Below, one piece after another: positions 25,629-35,167 of a stretch of DNA of 64,000 bases. The DNA is from Bernardetia sp. ABR2-2B (GTDB lineage Bacteria; Bacteroidota; Bacteroidia; Cytophagales; Bernardetiaceae), in the NCBI RefSeq assembly GCF_037126435.1, contig NZ_CP147020.1, positions 1,325,001 through 1,389,000 of the forward strand. The letters run 5' to 3'. Each line of letters opens with the position of its first letter. Positions within the stretch are counted from its first letter, which is position 1. The notes beneath the pieces are model-generated. The model saw only the letters and a list, made by a program, of their open reading frames with translations. It searched no databases and was not told the origin of the DNA. The translations under genes and the position numbers were made by a program.

Positions 25629-28031
25629 TTACTCCTCTCCAATTTTGTCTTTGTATTTATTATACAAAAATGAAATTATCAGTAGTAAAACTCCTAGAGA
25701 AACAAAGACAATCGTCTTAGAAATAGTTGGTAAGGAAGCAATATCGTACAAGAAAAGTTTGAGAAGAGTAATTCCAAACCAAACCAGTCCACCAATACGC
25801 AAGTATTTTTTCTTCTTCCAAATCCCCAAAACAACCACAAAAAGCGAATAAGCTCCCCACAAAATACTCAAACCAAGTTTGTAAGCATCTGCATTACTTG
25901 TTAGGCTCAAAATATGAATAAGTTCGGCACTTAGTAGCCACAAAACAGAAACGTGAAGAATAAAATCAAAGAAAGGAATAAAATTGAATTTCAAAAAGTC
26001 CTGTTTTGCAAGTCTGAAAAGTGTAACCAAAAGACCAGCTACGAGTGCATAAGAAATGTATCGAATTATCAAATTAAAACTTCCTACTTCATAATAGGTA
26101 GCTAATTTTTGAGTAACATAACTTTCTCTTAGTTCACTTAGCTCATAAAGTCCTAAAGTCATGAAAATAAACAAGACAAAAGCAGAAGCCAAATAATATA
26201 AAATCACTGGCATTTGATTTTTGACTTTCTTGATGCAGTAAAGTCCCAAACCAATAAAGAATAGGAGTGTGTAATTGAACAGCCAAGCAACTTGATAGTG
26301 CCTCAAGTCATAATCATAAAATGTGTCTGAATATCCTCCTTCTGTCATTATTTCAATCCTTGAAGCCTCAAAAAGTTGATTGAAGTAAATAGAAATTTCG
26401 ACGCACAAAGGCAAATACAGAGCAAAAAGCAATGTTGCAGTAATCACAACAGTTACAAAACCTAAGAAACCACTTGCTTTTTCTTTCAGAGGAGAAATAT
26501 ATTTATCACTCTTATTTATAAAATCAATAAAGAAAAATGAAGCTGCAAAAATAATGGAAGTAAGGAAAATAACATTGAAAATAGGCAGAATCTCATTTAC
26601 AACTGTTTTATTTGTTTCATAATCATAAACTCCACTTGAAGCATCAATAGCTAAAGTCCAATCTTGAATTATACTGAAGGCAGCCAAAATCATCAGAGGA
26701 AAAGAAAGCGATTCATAGACTCCTACTTTCTTCGTTCGTCCAATCCAAAACAGAAGCGCAGCCTGTAACGACCAAATGAGTGTAACCCAGTTTCCATCTA
26801 ATTGAACAGGAACGGCAATCGTAATAAATACTAGAACCAACCCAGAAGCTAAGTAGAATAAATTTCTATCAGCCAATTTATTTTTATATAAAACTACACT
26901 TACTCCAAAATGAATAATTGCATTTCCAAGTGTAAACAGTCCTACTAAGTTTTCTGTCTGTACATTTTCTACAAGCGTTATAAAGCCAATTCCATAAAAA
27001 ATAAAAGAGTTGATGAGCATCAAAATAACGTCGCCAATATTGAAGATTTCTTTTTTTCTAATCTTATACGCCAAAAATGAAATATAAAAAATCAAGAAGA
27101 ATAACGTAGAGAAAATCAGCGTCAAACTAAAATGCTCTTCTTGACTGTACTTTGCGCCATACCAAACCAAAACAACCAGCCAAGTCAGTGAAAAAGCATT
27201 GATAAAAAGCCATTTCCAGTATTTTTTGATAGAAATAGCCAAAATTCCTAAGTTGATAATTGCCATATAAATAAACAAAATCATCACTTTTCCAGAGCCA
27301 TCACTAAGCAAAAATGGAACTGCATATGCTCCAACAAGTCCGATATGAGCAATAATTTGTCTGTCATAATTTAGGGAAGCCACCACCGTAAAGACCGTAA
27401 AAGCGACCATCAGACCAAATGCCATTTCTTTAGGGTAAAGTCCGTAAAAATCATAACCCATAAAGGTTACAAAATAGAAAATTGCCATTGCACCACTCAG
27501 CAGTCCAGCACTAAACTTCTCATATTTTGCCTTCAAACGAATAGCAAAACCTAACAAACCAGCTCCCACCAAATAACCTAAAACGATTCTTGTAAGTGGA
27601 CTAATCATATCATTATCGATGGCATATTTTACTCCAATACCAACACCCAAAACAATAATCAAGACACCAACAATATAAATTACATTCTCACCAATAAATT
27701 TTTCGATACTTGATTTTTGATGAACTTTTTTAGTTCTTGATTGTATTGGTTGCTCAAAAACAGGTGTTTTTCTTCGTATATGTTCCTTGCTTTCTTGCTG
27801 CTTTTCAGATTCAGAAGGAAAATCAGATGGAATATCTCTAAAGATTGGCTTTTGTCTTATGATTGGTTCTTCTTCTTTTGATTCTTTCGGTTTTTGTTCA
27901 AAAGAAGTTTCATCTTGCAGACCTTCAATTTCTACACGTAACTTTTTGATTTCTCTATCAAAAACGGTTTGTTTGGATTCTACGATTGATAATTTTCGTA
28001 GTAGTTCATTTATTTGTTGTTTTTTATTCAT
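25629..28031 (-). CDS. DUF2339 multi-pass membrane protein
   Basis: The 800-residue protein begins with a coiled coil (residues 1-45, IVESKQTVFDREIKKLRVEIEGL) and a charged, Pro-rich linker to about 120. A membrane domain of some 20 or more helices follows, opening with FIGENVIYIVGVLIIVLGVG and containing GAYAVPFLLSDGSG. This layout is that of DUF2339 proteins, which are widespread in Bacteroidota and of unknown function; an envelope role is often guessed. Single gene. Confidence 0.9.
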   Translation of the reverse strand: MNKKQQINELLRKLSIVESKQTVFDREIKKLRVEIEGLQDETSFEQKPKESKEEEPIIRQKPIFRDIPSDFPSESEKQQESKEHIRRKTPVFEQPIQSRTKKVHQKSSIEKFIGENVIYIVGVLIIVLGVGIGVKYAIDNDMISPLTRIVLGYLVGAGLLGFAIRLKAKYEKFSAGLLSGAMAIFYFVTFMGYDFYGLYPKEMAFGLMVAFTVFTVVASLNYDRQIIAHIGLVGAYAVPFLLSDGSGKVMILFIYMAIINLGILAISIKKYWKWLFINAFSLTWLVVLVWYGAKYSQEEHFSLTLIFSTLFFLIFYISFLAYKIRKKEIFNIGDVILMLINSFIFYGIGFITLVENVQTENLVGLFTLGNAIIHFGVSVVLYKNKLADRNLFYLASGLVLVFITIAVPVQLDGNWVTLIWSLQAALLFWIGRTKKVGVYESLSFPLMILAAFSIIQDWTLAIDASSGVYDYETNKTVVNEILPIFNVIFLTSIIFAASFFFIDFINKSDKYISPLKEKASGFLGFVTVVITATLLFALYLPLCVEISIYFNQLFEASRIEIMTEGGYSDTFYDYDLRHYQVAWLFNYTLLFFIGLGLYCIKKVKNQMPVILYYLASAFVLFIFMTLGLYELSELRESYVTQKLATYYEVGSFNLIIRYISYALVAGLLVTLFRLAKQDFLKFNFIPFFDFILHVSVLWLLSAELIHILSLTSNADAYKLGLSILWGAYSLFVVVLGIWKKKKYLRIGGLVWFGITLLKLFLYDIASLPTISKTIVFVSLGVLLLIISFLYNKYKDKIGEE

Positions 28032-28196
28032 AAGTAGTGATAGTAGTCAGTTTGGTAAATGCTTGTTTTAGAAAAATACGCATTTTTTTTGAAAAAATTA
28101 GAATTACTTCTTTATCTGATTACGAAAACTTATGATGAAGAGATTGAGAGTTTTTGATAAAAACTGACTTTTAAATATCAATCTATGGAATAAAAA

Positions 28197-28230
28197 AATA
28201 TCATCACTAAATGAAAATAGTGATGATATT
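28197..28230 (-). terminator. Terminator of fbp
   Basis: A perfect 13-bp stem AATATCATCACTA/TAGTGATGATATT follows the fbp stop on the minus strand; the next bases on that strand are a T-run. Confidence 0.88.
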
Positions 28231-28256
28231 CTAAAAAACTGACTTTTAATTTACTT

Positions 28257-29240
28257 TTACTCGTTAGTTTCAATTAATTCCAAAGCCTTATCCACCATAT
28301 TTGCAGAACCAACATAATAAGTAGTTCGTTGATGCAAAGAATCTGGTTCAATATCCATTATACGCACACGTCCGTCATACGCTTTTCCTCCTGCTTGTTC
28401 GGCAATAAAAGCTAATGGATTACATTCATACAATAATCTCAATTTTCCTTTTGGTGTTTTTTGTGTACTTGGATAGATAAAAATCCCACCTTTAAGCATA
28501 TTTCTATGAAAATCTGCCACCAAAGAACCAATATAACGAGCTTTATAATCGCCTTTACCTTTACAAAAATCAATGTATTTTTTTACGCCTTCTGTAAAAC
28601 CTACAAATCCACCTTCATTACAAGAATACGTTTTGCTATCTTTTGGAATATCTAAGTTATCATGAGTGAGCAAAAACTCGCCTCCTTTTGGGTCGTAAGT
28701 AAAGATATGAACGCCGTTTCCTGTCGTGAAAACAAGTGCCGTAGCTGTTCCGTACAAAACATATCCACCGATAAGCTGGTCAGTTCCTTTTTGCAAAACA
28801 TCTTCTACTTTTGGCTTTGTTCCTCTTGCAGTCTTTCTCTTAAAAACTGAAAAAATAGTTCCGATAGAAACATTCACATCAATATTTGAAGAACCATCTA
28901 AAGGATCCATTGCCACCACATATTCAGCATCATTATTATTTGTCAAAATAATTTCCTCCTCTTCTTCCGAACCTACCACACAAACTAAATTGCTCTCTCT
29001 AAAAGCTGTAATAAAAAGTGTATTGGCAAGAACATCCAGTTTTTGTTGTTCCTCTCCTTGCACATTACTAGAACCTGCCGTTCCATACAAATCTGTGATA
29101 GCAGCACGAGAAACGTGATTATGAACGGTGGTAGCTGTACGAGCAATAGAATGCAGCAAATGGTCTAGTTCAGAAAGAGATGCAGGAAGATTAGCTTCGT
29201 TGTCTTTTAAAAATTGGCGTAGGGTTGTCTTTTGGCTCAT
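28257..29240 (-). CDS. fbp: Class I fructose-1,6-bisphosphatase
   Basis: This is the gluconeogenic enzyme that converts fructose-1,6-bisphosphate to fructose-6-phosphate. The 327 residues include the metal-binding MDPLDGSSNID (D112 to D121), VVGSEEEEE with its catalytic glutamates near 91-96, the YIGSLVADFHRNML segment (substrate Tyr and Arg) and GKLRLLYECNPLAFIAEQAGG. Length matches class I enzymes. A good promoter lies immediately upstream. Confidence 0.97.
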   Translation of the reverse strand: MSQKTTLRQFLKDNEANLPASLSELDHLLHSIARTATTVHNHVSRAAITDLYGTAGSSNVQGEEQQKLDVLANTLFITAFRESNLVCVVGSEEEEEIILTNNNDAEYVVAMDPLDGSSNIDVNVSIGTIFSVFKRKTARGTKPKVEDVLQKGTDQLIGGYVLYGTATALVFTTGNGVHIFTYDPKGGEFLLTHDNLDIPKDSKTYSCNEGGFVGFTEGVKKYIDFCKGKGDYKARYIGSLVADFHRNMLKGGIFIYPSTQKTPKGKLRLLYECNPLAFIAEQAGGKAYDGRVRIMDIEPDSLHQRTTYYVGSANMVDKALELIETNE

Positions 29241-29273
29241 AGTAGTTTTATAAATTTTTTAGGTTTAATAAGA

Positions 29274-29303
29274 CAAAATTAGCTATTTTCAGAGGTTTTA
29301 CAA
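29274..29303 (-). promoter_or_regulatory. Promoter of fbp
   Basis: On the minus strand, a TTG -33 box (29303-29301) is separated by 19 bases from TAATTTTG (29281-29274), an exact TAnnTTTG -7 box. This fits the Bacteroidota housekeeping promoter. Start near 29267 gives a 5' leader of about 27 bases. Confidence 0.7.
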
Positions 29304-29446
29304 CCATATACTGTAAAAGTTTCAGAGATTACTTTGCAACATTTAATTTCTTAGGTATTTCTATTATTTTTGTAACAAAAGATATAGGAATCCCTTTTTG
29401 TGTTTCTACAAATACATTAAAAAATCACCCCCATTTAAAATAAACC

Positions 29447-30592
29447 ATGAAAAAAATACTTTTCATTGACCGTGACGGAACAATTATAAAAGAACCTGCA
29501 GACGAACAAATAGATTCGTTAGAAAAATTAGAGTTTCTTCCAGCCGTTTTGAGAAATTTGTACGAACTTGCAGCCAGTAAAGAATACGAATTGGTAATGG
29601 TAACCAATCAAGATGGACTAGGAACGGTAAGTTTTCCAGAAAATACCTTCCATCCTGCACATAACAAAATGCTCAACGTTTTAGAAAATGAAGGAATTGT
29701 TTTTGATGAGATTTTAATTGACAAAACATTCCCTCACGAGAAATCGCCCAACCGTAAACCTGAAATCGGATTAGTCAAACATTATCTAAACAACCCTAAC
29801 TTTGATATTCAAAACTCTTTTGTTATTGGAGACAGATTTAGTGATATACAATTAGCAAAAAATTTGGGCTGTAAAGGAATTTTGATTGCAAAAGATAATC
29901 AGAAAATAAAAACAGAAAACCCACAACTCGCCGAAATTTGTGCTTTAGTAAGTGATGATTGGACAGAAATAAAGAATTTTCTATCTGCTCCTCAAGCAAA
30001 ATTTGGCTCAAGAATAGGAAAAGTAAAACGTACTACAAAAGAAACTGATATTGATATAGAAATAGATTTGGATGGAACAGGAAAAGCAGACATCAGTACG
30101 GGACTTGCTTTTTTTGACCACATGTTAGAACAAATTGCAAAACATGGAGAGGTAAATTTAAAAATTCAGACAAAAGGCGATTTGCATATTGATGAACATC
30201 ATACCATCGAAGATACTGCTCTAGCACTTGGAGAGGCTCTTTTGAAAGCCTTTGGAAATAAGCGAGGGATTGAACGCTATGGCTTTTGTTTGCCAATGGA
30301 TGAAGTTTTGGCACAAGTGGCAATTGATTTTGGTGGACGACCTTGGCTAGTTTGGGATGCAGACTTTAAAAGGGAGAAAGTAGGAGATATGCCTACTGAA
30401 ATGTTTATGCACTTTTTCAAATCGCTTAGTGATACCTCAAAGTCAAATATAAATATCAAAGCCGAGCCAAAAGAGGGCGCAAACGAACATCATAAGATTG
30501 AAGCAATTTTTAAAGCCTTTGCAAAAGCTCTAAAGATGGCAAAAACACATACAGGTTCGTCCGAATTACCTTCTACAAAAGGAGTTTTGTAA
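29447..30592 (+). CDS. hisB: Bifunctional histidinol-phosphatase / imidazoleglycerol-phosphate dehydratase
   Basis: The 381-residue fusion performs the sixth and eighth steps of histidine synthesis. The N-terminal HAD phosphatase has DRDGT at 8-12 and the [12 protein letters not shown] motif; its loop near 98-107 (EKSPNRKP) lacks the zinc-binding cysteines of E. coli HisB-N, as in many Bacteroidota. The C-terminal IGPD domain from about 188 holds the duplicated metal motif EHHTIED (250-256) and its partner EHHKIEA. No other his gene is in the window, so hisB is detached from the pathway operon here. Confidence 0.96.
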   Translation: MKKILFIDRDGTIIKEPADEQIDSLEKLEFLPAVLRNLYELAASKEYELVMVTNQDGLGTVSFPENTFHPAHNKMLNVLENEGIVFDEILIDKTFPHEKSPNRKPEIGLVKHYLNNPNFDIQNSFVIGDRFSDIQLAKNLGCKGILIAKDNQKIKTENPQLAEICALVSDDWTEIKNFLSAPQAKFGSRIGKVKRTTKETDIDIEIDLDGTGKADISTGLAFFDHMLEQIAKHGEVNLKIQTKGDLHIDEHHTIEDTALALGEALLKAFGNKRGIERYGFCLPMDEVLAQVAIDFGGRPWLVWDADFKREKVGDMPTEMFMHFFKSLSDTSKSNINIKAEPKEGANEHHKIEAIFKAFAKALKMAKTHTGSSELPSTKGVL

Positions 30593-30606
30593 AAATAATT
30601 TTTATT

Positions 30607-30640
30607 AAACCCTAGAAATATTCAGAGATTTTTAGGGTTT
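30607..30640. terminator. Hairpin between hisB and mscS, AAACCCTA family
   Basis: Arms AAACCCTA and TAGGGTTT, extended by AAAT/GATTT pairing, lie between convergent genes and overlap the end of the mscS stop region. It shares its arms with the palindromes at 8386 and 53625. Confidence 0.6.
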
Positions 30641-31592
30641 AAGAATTGACTTTTCTTCTATTATCTATTTTGTCTAATGTATCTAAAATAGCAAGTTGTT
30701 GAGTTAGTTTTTCGCCTCCTTTTATTCCAAAATCTAATGTTCTGATAGGGAAAGGAATAGTAATATCATTAGCATCAAATGCTTTTTTGATAGCAATTCC
30801 TGCCCTCGTACAAGCTCTGTGATAGGAAGGCTGATGACAGTCATCAATCCAAAAACGGACAACAAAATTAACAGAGCTATCTCCAAAACCATCAAAATCT
30901 ATACGTACATCGCTAAAATCATTTTTCGTAATATCTAAATCACGGATTGTTTCGTAAAGCAACCTTTCTACTTTTTCTATATCATCTCCATACGAAACTC
31001 CAACAGGAACACTTACCCTACGATGATTGAGACGATTATAATTCAGTAGTGGGTTTTGAAAGACTTCTTTTGAGGGAATAATTACGTATTGTCCATCAAA
31101 GTTTTCTATATCAATCGCTCTCAAACCTATTTTTTTGACATAACCCACATAATCATTCGTTTGAATAAGGTCATTTATTTGAATTGGTTTTTGTACAGCA
31201 ATAAAAATTCCTGAAATAAAATTAGTCGCCAAATCTTGAAAAGCAAAACTAAGCGCAAGACCAATCACACCAGCACCTGCGAGTAAAGAGGTAACTGTTT
31301 TGTCTAAGTTCAGAACACCTAACGCTACAAAAGTACCCACAATCATAATCACATAAAATATGACTTGAGTAGCCAAATCTAAGATATTCATATTATCCAC
31401 CCAGCGAGAAAGTGCACGACTGATTCCTAATTTTATCGCTCTTGCCAAAAAATAGAAGACAATAATCACAATTATTGCCAAGAAAAAATTAGGTAGCATT
31501 GCAACTAAAGTTTCAAACCACCCAAGTAGTTTTGAAGATAAGGCTTTGTAGCCTTTATGTAAAAGGTCAAGTTGATTATCTAATTCGTCCAT
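30639..31592 (-). CDS. Small-conductance mechanosensitive channel (MscS family)
   Basis: The 317-residue inner-membrane channel has helices at about 35-52, 73-92 and the pore helix with LLAGAGVIGLALSFAFQDLATNFISG (split Gly/Ala motif of TM3). The beta domain follows with NDLIQTNDYVGYVKKIGLRA and IIPSKEVFQNPLLNY. It opens under membrane tension to protect the cell from hypo-osmotic shock. A small lipoprotein gene lies directly upstream (22 bases), probably co-transcribed. Confidence 0.93.
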   Translation of the reverse strand: MDELDNQLDLLHKGYKALSSKLLGWFETLVAMLPNFFLAIIVIIVFYFLARAIKLGISRALSRWVDNMNILDLATQVIFYVIMIVGTFVALGVLNLDKTVTSLLAGAGVIGLALSFAFQDLATNFISGIFIAVQKPIQINDLIQTNDYVGYVKKIGLRAIDIENFDGQYVIIPSKEVFQNPLLNYNRLNHRRVSVPVGVSYGDDIEKVERLLYETIRDLDITKNDFSDVRIDFDGFGDSSVNFVVRFWIDDCHQPSYHRACTRAGIAIKKAFDANDITIPFPIRTLDFGIKGGEKLTQQLAILDTLDKIDNRRKVNS

Positions 31593-31614
31593 TAAATTAT
31601 TAGCTATTTCTTAA

Positions 31615-31884
31615 TTATTTTTTACGTTTTCTACTTGCTTTTTTTGAGCGTTTGATTTGTTGTTTGGCTTCTTTTCTCCGCTGCCTGTCTGATTTTACTT
31701 GAAGGTCTTTTTCTTGTTGCTCCATTCTTTCTTCTAGGGTCATTTCTCCAAAAATAACTTTTGGGTCAGAATCTCTATACGTAGGACAGCTAGAACGCTT
31801 TGAAGCACCACAACTTGATAAAACAAATATAGCTGCAAAGATAATAGAAAATAAATTATATCTTTTAAGTAAATTATTTTTCAT
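31615..31884 (-). CDS. Small basic lipoprotein
   Basis: The 89-residue protein has a signal peptide with a lipobox LSSCG, then a short region with CPTYRDSDPKVIFGEMTLEERM, and a very basic C-terminus (QRRKEAKQQIKRSKKASRKRKK, split by a few polar residues). Such tails could contact nucleic acid or acidic polymers. No family is recognised. It is upstream of mscS on the same strand. Confidence 0.65.
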   Translation of the reverse strand: MKNNLLKRYNLFSIIFAAIFVLSSCGASKRSSCPTYRDSDPKVIFGEMTLEERMEQQEKDLQVKSDRQRRKEAKQQIKRSKKASRKRKK

Positions 31885-31997
31885 TGTAATTGGTTGGTTT
31901 GGTTTTTAAAACAAAACTTTGACTATATAAACTATTGAAACAGAAAAATATAAGTCAAAAATTATTTGATTTAAGTTATTATAGAAAATAAGGAAAT

Positions 31998-32969
31998 TTA
32001 TTTTTTAATCAAAATTTGAAAAGACTGCATATTTAATGGAAATTCCATCAAGACATGAAGCATACTCAGAAAATAAAGTGTCAGGATTCCTGTTTTGAAA
32101 TCATAAAAATAAACTCCTAAGGCAATCAGCCACAGTAATATAGCAAAAATCAAACGCAATTTGTTTACTTTGTGCCAAGCAATAATACGTACCTTCGAAA
32201 ACCAGTTTAGATAGTGATAAGTATAAGCAAAAGCAACAAAACGCTGTATCTTGATAGAAAAAGAAGATTCAAAAATCAGCTCCTTGTTTTCTTCATTAAA
32301 AACTGTTCCATCAAAAAGGGCAATAAATACTTTGTTTAGCATATCAAAACCACTCAAAAAGTAATTAGATTTAATTTTTTCAGACAAAGTTGGTAATGAT
32401 ACAGGAATAAGCCAAAAGCTAATTGAGCAAACAATGAAGATAATAAAACACGCTTTTGCCCAAAAACTAGGGTTCTTCTTAATTCCTACAAGCATAAAAA
32501 TACCTGTAAAAACAAAAACATGAATGAGGGTAGGAAGAAGAAGACCAATAAGCAACAAGTAATAAAATTGATTGCGAAGCAGATAAACTCCAATAACAAC
32601 TATAATCAATAAAATTATTTTGTCTTTTCGTTTCTTAATAAAAATAGCTGAAAACGATAATGCAAAAGCTAGGAAAATGAAATGAGTAGAATATTGAGCA
32701 TTCCAAAAAGGCAGCACAGAACGTACATCAAAGCCCAAACGATAGCAAACATAACTTACAGAAACTATTATAGCACATATAAAAATAGTAATCAGTTCTG
32801 GTTTGGCAGAAGAAGTAAAATATTTTTTTTCGTGCAGCCAAGCAAGTTCCGTCAGATAATGTAACGAACCTAAGACAACATAACTAAATAAAAAAAGCTC
32901 AAAAGGAATCAAATATGCAGCTATGCAAGAAAGTATAATCAATAAGGCTTGAAATTGGTTAGCTTTCAA
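31998..32969 (-). CDS. Hypothetical multi-pass membrane protein with conserved-looking histidines
   Basis: The 323-residue protein has eight or nine hydrophobic helices. Histidines sit near helix ends: GSLHYLTELAWLHEKKYF near 35, LIHVFVFTGIF near 150, AYTYHYLNWFSKVRIIAWHKVNK near 250 and SMLHVLMEFPLN near 304. This pattern suggests a membrane metalloenzyme or a haem or diiron site, but I do not recognise a family. It is downstream of porP/sprF-like, across a terminator, so probably has its own promoter. Confidence 0.65.
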   Translation of the reverse strand: MKANQFQALLIILSCIAAYLIPFELFLFSYVVLGSLHYLTELAWLHEKKYFTSSAKPELITIFICAIIVSVSYVCYRLGFDVRSVLPFWNAQYSTHFIFLAFALSFSAIFIKKRKDKIILLIIVVIGVYLLRNQFYYLLLIGLLLPTLIHVFVFTGIFMLVGIKKNPSFWAKACFIIFIVCSISFWLIPVSLPTLSEKIKSNYFLSGFDMLNKVFIALFDGTVFNEENKELIFESSFSIKIQRFVAFAYTYHYLNWFSKVRIIAWHKVNKLRLIFAILLWLIALGVYFYDFKTGILTLYFLSMLHVLMEFPLNMQSFQILIKK

Positions 32970-32998
32970 ATGTGAAATATGATTGATATAAAAAAAGA

Positions 32999-33031
32999 AA
33001 AATCAGACAACTAAAAAAACTGTCTGATTTT
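32999..33031 (-). terminator. Terminator after the PorP/SprF gene
   Basis: An 11-bp perfect stem AAAATCAGACA/TGTCTGATTTT, 26 bases past the minus-strand stop. Confidence 0.75.
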
Positions 33032-33056
33032 ACTATATCCAAAAATAATATTTTTT

Positions 33057-34094
33057 CTAACGATAACGTGCGCCTCTATAACGAGGTTCAGAAAAAGGAT
33101 TCGGACAAGCTACATCATCTTTCCCTCCAAAGTTGAATACTAATGAGATTTCGTGTGAGTTAGCTCTAGCTCCTGCAACTTCTGAAATAGACCAATCATA
33201 ACTGTAAGCCAATGCCCAACCACCAAATTTAACGCCTAACATTGCCACAACAGCATCATGTTTTGGGAAATTATTAGTTGATTGTTCGATTGGAAAACCT
33301 CTATACCAAAGTCCATATAAAAGTGGTGCATATTCTCCGTGTGCGCCAAGGCTAATCTGTTGAAAAGAACCTTGTTTTTTGTACATAAAAGAAGGCGTAA
33401 TACTTTTACTACGGTCATCATAACGATTTGCAAAATCTATTTTGTAGCCACCATGTAATGAAAATTTGATAGGTAAGCGATTTTCGTCTCCAATAAAACT
33501 ATCTGGGGGACTATTAATATGATTAGCAGAAAGTCCTACCCAGAAATTTTGTCCAAAAAGAACAGCTCCTGTAGAAATATCTACATAACTAAGTTGATTA
33601 CGAGCAAAACTTTCACCTGTTGGTGTTCCCATAAAACCTCTATCACTAAATTGGTCTGGAAAAGTAAGTCCTACAAAACCTGCATTTTTTTGTACATATC
33701 CTACTTGTAAGGCAGGTTGAACGGTAAGCCTATCACTCAAAGGAATCATATAGGCATAAATAAGCGAGACATCTGTACTTTTATAAGGCGTTACACCTGT
33801 GCTTTGCTCATCTACTTTGGCTATTACGCCAATGGAAGAACGAATATTTGGAAAATAATAATCAAAACCACCTGCGTAAGTAACGTAATTAACATCTAAA
33901 CTAGGCCATTGATTGCGATAATTGAGTGTCATTCTACCTCCTTGATGCATTCCTGCAAAGGCTGGGTTGAGATAAAGAGGAGCATTATGAAACTGAGAAA
34001 ACTGTAAATCTTGTGCAGTAGTGGTATGAGAAAATCCTAGGCAAGTAAATAGGGTAACAACCCAGAGAGTCTTTTTAAGTAAATCTAAATTCAT
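33057..34094 (-). CDS. Type IX secretion system membrane protein, PorP/SprF family
   Basis: The 345-residue outer-membrane barrel has a signal peptide ending TTTAQD and the family opening DLQFSQFHNAPLYLNPAFAG, followed by MTLNYRNQWPSL and repeated Gly/aromatic strands such as YAGGFDYYFP, FWVGLSANHI and FSLHGGYKIDF. PorP/SprF proteins work with the type IX secretion machinery and gliding adhesins; several paralogs usually exist, often next to large SprB-like adhesins, which are absent here. This supports a Bacteroidota host with T9SS or gliding. Confidence 0.93.
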   Translation of the reverse strand: MNLDLLKKTLWVVTLFTCLGFSHTTTAQDLQFSQFHNAPLYLNPAFAGMHQGGRMTLNYRNQWPSLDVNYVTYAGGFDYYFPNIRSSIGVIAKVDEQSTGVTPYKSTDVSLIYAYMIPLSDRLTVQPALQVGYVQKNAGFVGLTFPDQFSDRGFMGTPTGESFARNQLSYVDISTGAVLFGQNFWVGLSANHINSPPDSFIGDENRLPIKFSLHGGYKIDFANRYDDRSKSITPSFMYKKQGSFQQISLGAHGEYAPLLYGLWYRGFPIEQSTNNFPKHDAVVAMLGVKFGGWALAYSYDWSISEVAGARANSHEISLVFNFGGKDDVACPNPFSEPRYRGARYR

Positions 34095-34597
34095 TGTCGT
34101 ATTATAAATATAATTGTAATTTTATAGCTGGTAGTCGTCTAATCAACTTTTTTATTGAGAAACCCTGTATAAGTAGTAACTAAAGATTAATCTAATTAAT
34201 TAACTAAACATAATGCAAGGTAGCATTTTTTATCTTTATTATAAAAAAATAACGTTTCTCAAAAGTTAAAATTGTGTTTTTAAATGCTTTATCATCTAAA
34301 GAAAACACTTTATACCTTAGTTTTATTTTAGATTTACAAAAATATCAGCTAGTAAAAACTGTATTTTTATCGAAATGCAGTAGTAGTAGATATGAAAACG
34401 AGGTCAATTACATCTAAATTTAGATATTGAAGCTATCAAGTCTTTTTTTCAAAACTGTGTTAAAGGAAATTATGTGTGTTCGTTTTCCCAGAAACGAACT
34501 TATAGGATTTTTTAGAAGCGAATAGTTCTTTAATAAAAATGCTTATAAAGAATCGTTTTTTATTCAATTCTGGGAAATTGAACACACAATAAAAAAT
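34095..34597. other. Intergenic region upstream of porP/sprF-like gene
   Basis: 503 AT-rich bases without a gene. The right third contains a 114-bp inverted-repeat element (34474-34587). A TACCTTGCAT string on the minus strand near 34212 also occurs upstream of the slyD-like gene (near 2550) and might be a promoter part, but spacing to a -33 box is not clear. Confidence 0.5.
34474..34587. repeat. 114-bp inverted-repeat (MITE-like) element
   Basis: The ends 34474-34493 (GTGTGTTCGTTTTCCCAGAA) and 34568-34587 are complementary at 18 of 20 positions. The left end also folds on itself: GTTCGTTT pairs with AAACGAAC. No ORF and no certain target duplication are seen. Confidence 0.65.
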
Positions 34598-34867
34598 CTA
34601 CTCAAATTTTCCTGTTTTTTCACGCCATTGCATAATAAGCTCAAATGTATTGGTGGACTTTTGGTAATCCATATAGCCATAAAAATTATCAAAACTTGCT
34701 CCTAAAACGCTATTCAAGGCTACTTTATCTTTTTCTGTGGGTTCATCTGGCAAAAAGGCTTTCAAGTCTTCTAAGTGATACATCTCTTCTACTTTTTTGA
34801 CATCTTCTATATTCCATCGCTTACAAAAAAGTGCGTAGCCGTTATTTTTGTCACTGAGGTTATTCAT
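34598..34867 (-). CDS. Hypothetical cytoplasmic protein
   Basis: The 89 residues from ATG 34867 form a soluble, charged protein (NGYALFCKRWNIEDVKKVEEM, LEDLKAFLPDEPTEKDK) ending FELIMQWREKTGKFE. The frame is open further up to 34963, but those codons encode an unlikely hydrophobic extension, so the internal ATG is preferred. Not recognised. Confidence 0.5.
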   Translation of the reverse strand: MNNLSDKNNGYALFCKRWNIEDVKKVEEMYHLEDLKAFLPDEPTEKDKVALNSVLGASFDNFYGYMDYQKSTNTFELIMQWREKTGKFE

Positions 34868-35029
34868 CTGAACTGGGAGTTTAAATGGTAAATAGGTATG
34901 TAGTAAAGTACGTATTGTTAAAAAGCAAGGTTTAGAAAAAAGTCCGTTAAATAGGTTTATCAATCTTTAAGTAAATACAAATTATCATCTTTTCTAAGTT
35001 GATTTATTAAAAATGGAATTAAAATAGAG

Positions 35030-35037
35030 TAACTTTG
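35030..35037 (+). promoter_or_regulatory. Candidate -7 promoter element of the ostA-like gene
   Basis: TAACTTTG matches TAnnTTTG, 131 bases before the chosen start codon. A -33 box at the right distance is not obvious. A transcript starting near 35044 would carry the hairpin at 35068-35140 in its leader. Confidence 0.45.
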
Positions 35038-35067
35038 TAAACTCATTAAACTTAAACAATCGCTCAT

Positions 35068-35140
35068 GAGGATACGAGCAATGGCGAAAGTTATCTATAA
35101 CTTGGTCATAAATAAAAATACTACCGTTGCTTGTATCCTC
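35068..35140 (+). promoter_or_regulatory. Long leader hairpin before the ostA-like gene
   Basis: Arms 35068-35084 and 35124-35140 form a 17-bp stem with 15 Watson-Crick pairs. The two exceptions (76/132 and 82/126) are G-U pairs when read as plus-strand RNA, but would be mismatches in minus-strand RNA, which suggests selection for an RNA fold in the transcript. The loop is 39 nt. The hairpin sits 27 bases before the start codon at 35168. Confidence 0.5.
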
Positions 35141-35167
35141 GCAAGTAAATCTTTATTCTATCAATTT

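Noticed and set aside
31998-32969. Idea that the His-rich membrane protein is a Brp/Blh-type carotenoid dioxygenase
   Set aside because: The histidine spacing does not match that family, and no retinal or rhodopsin gene is nearby.
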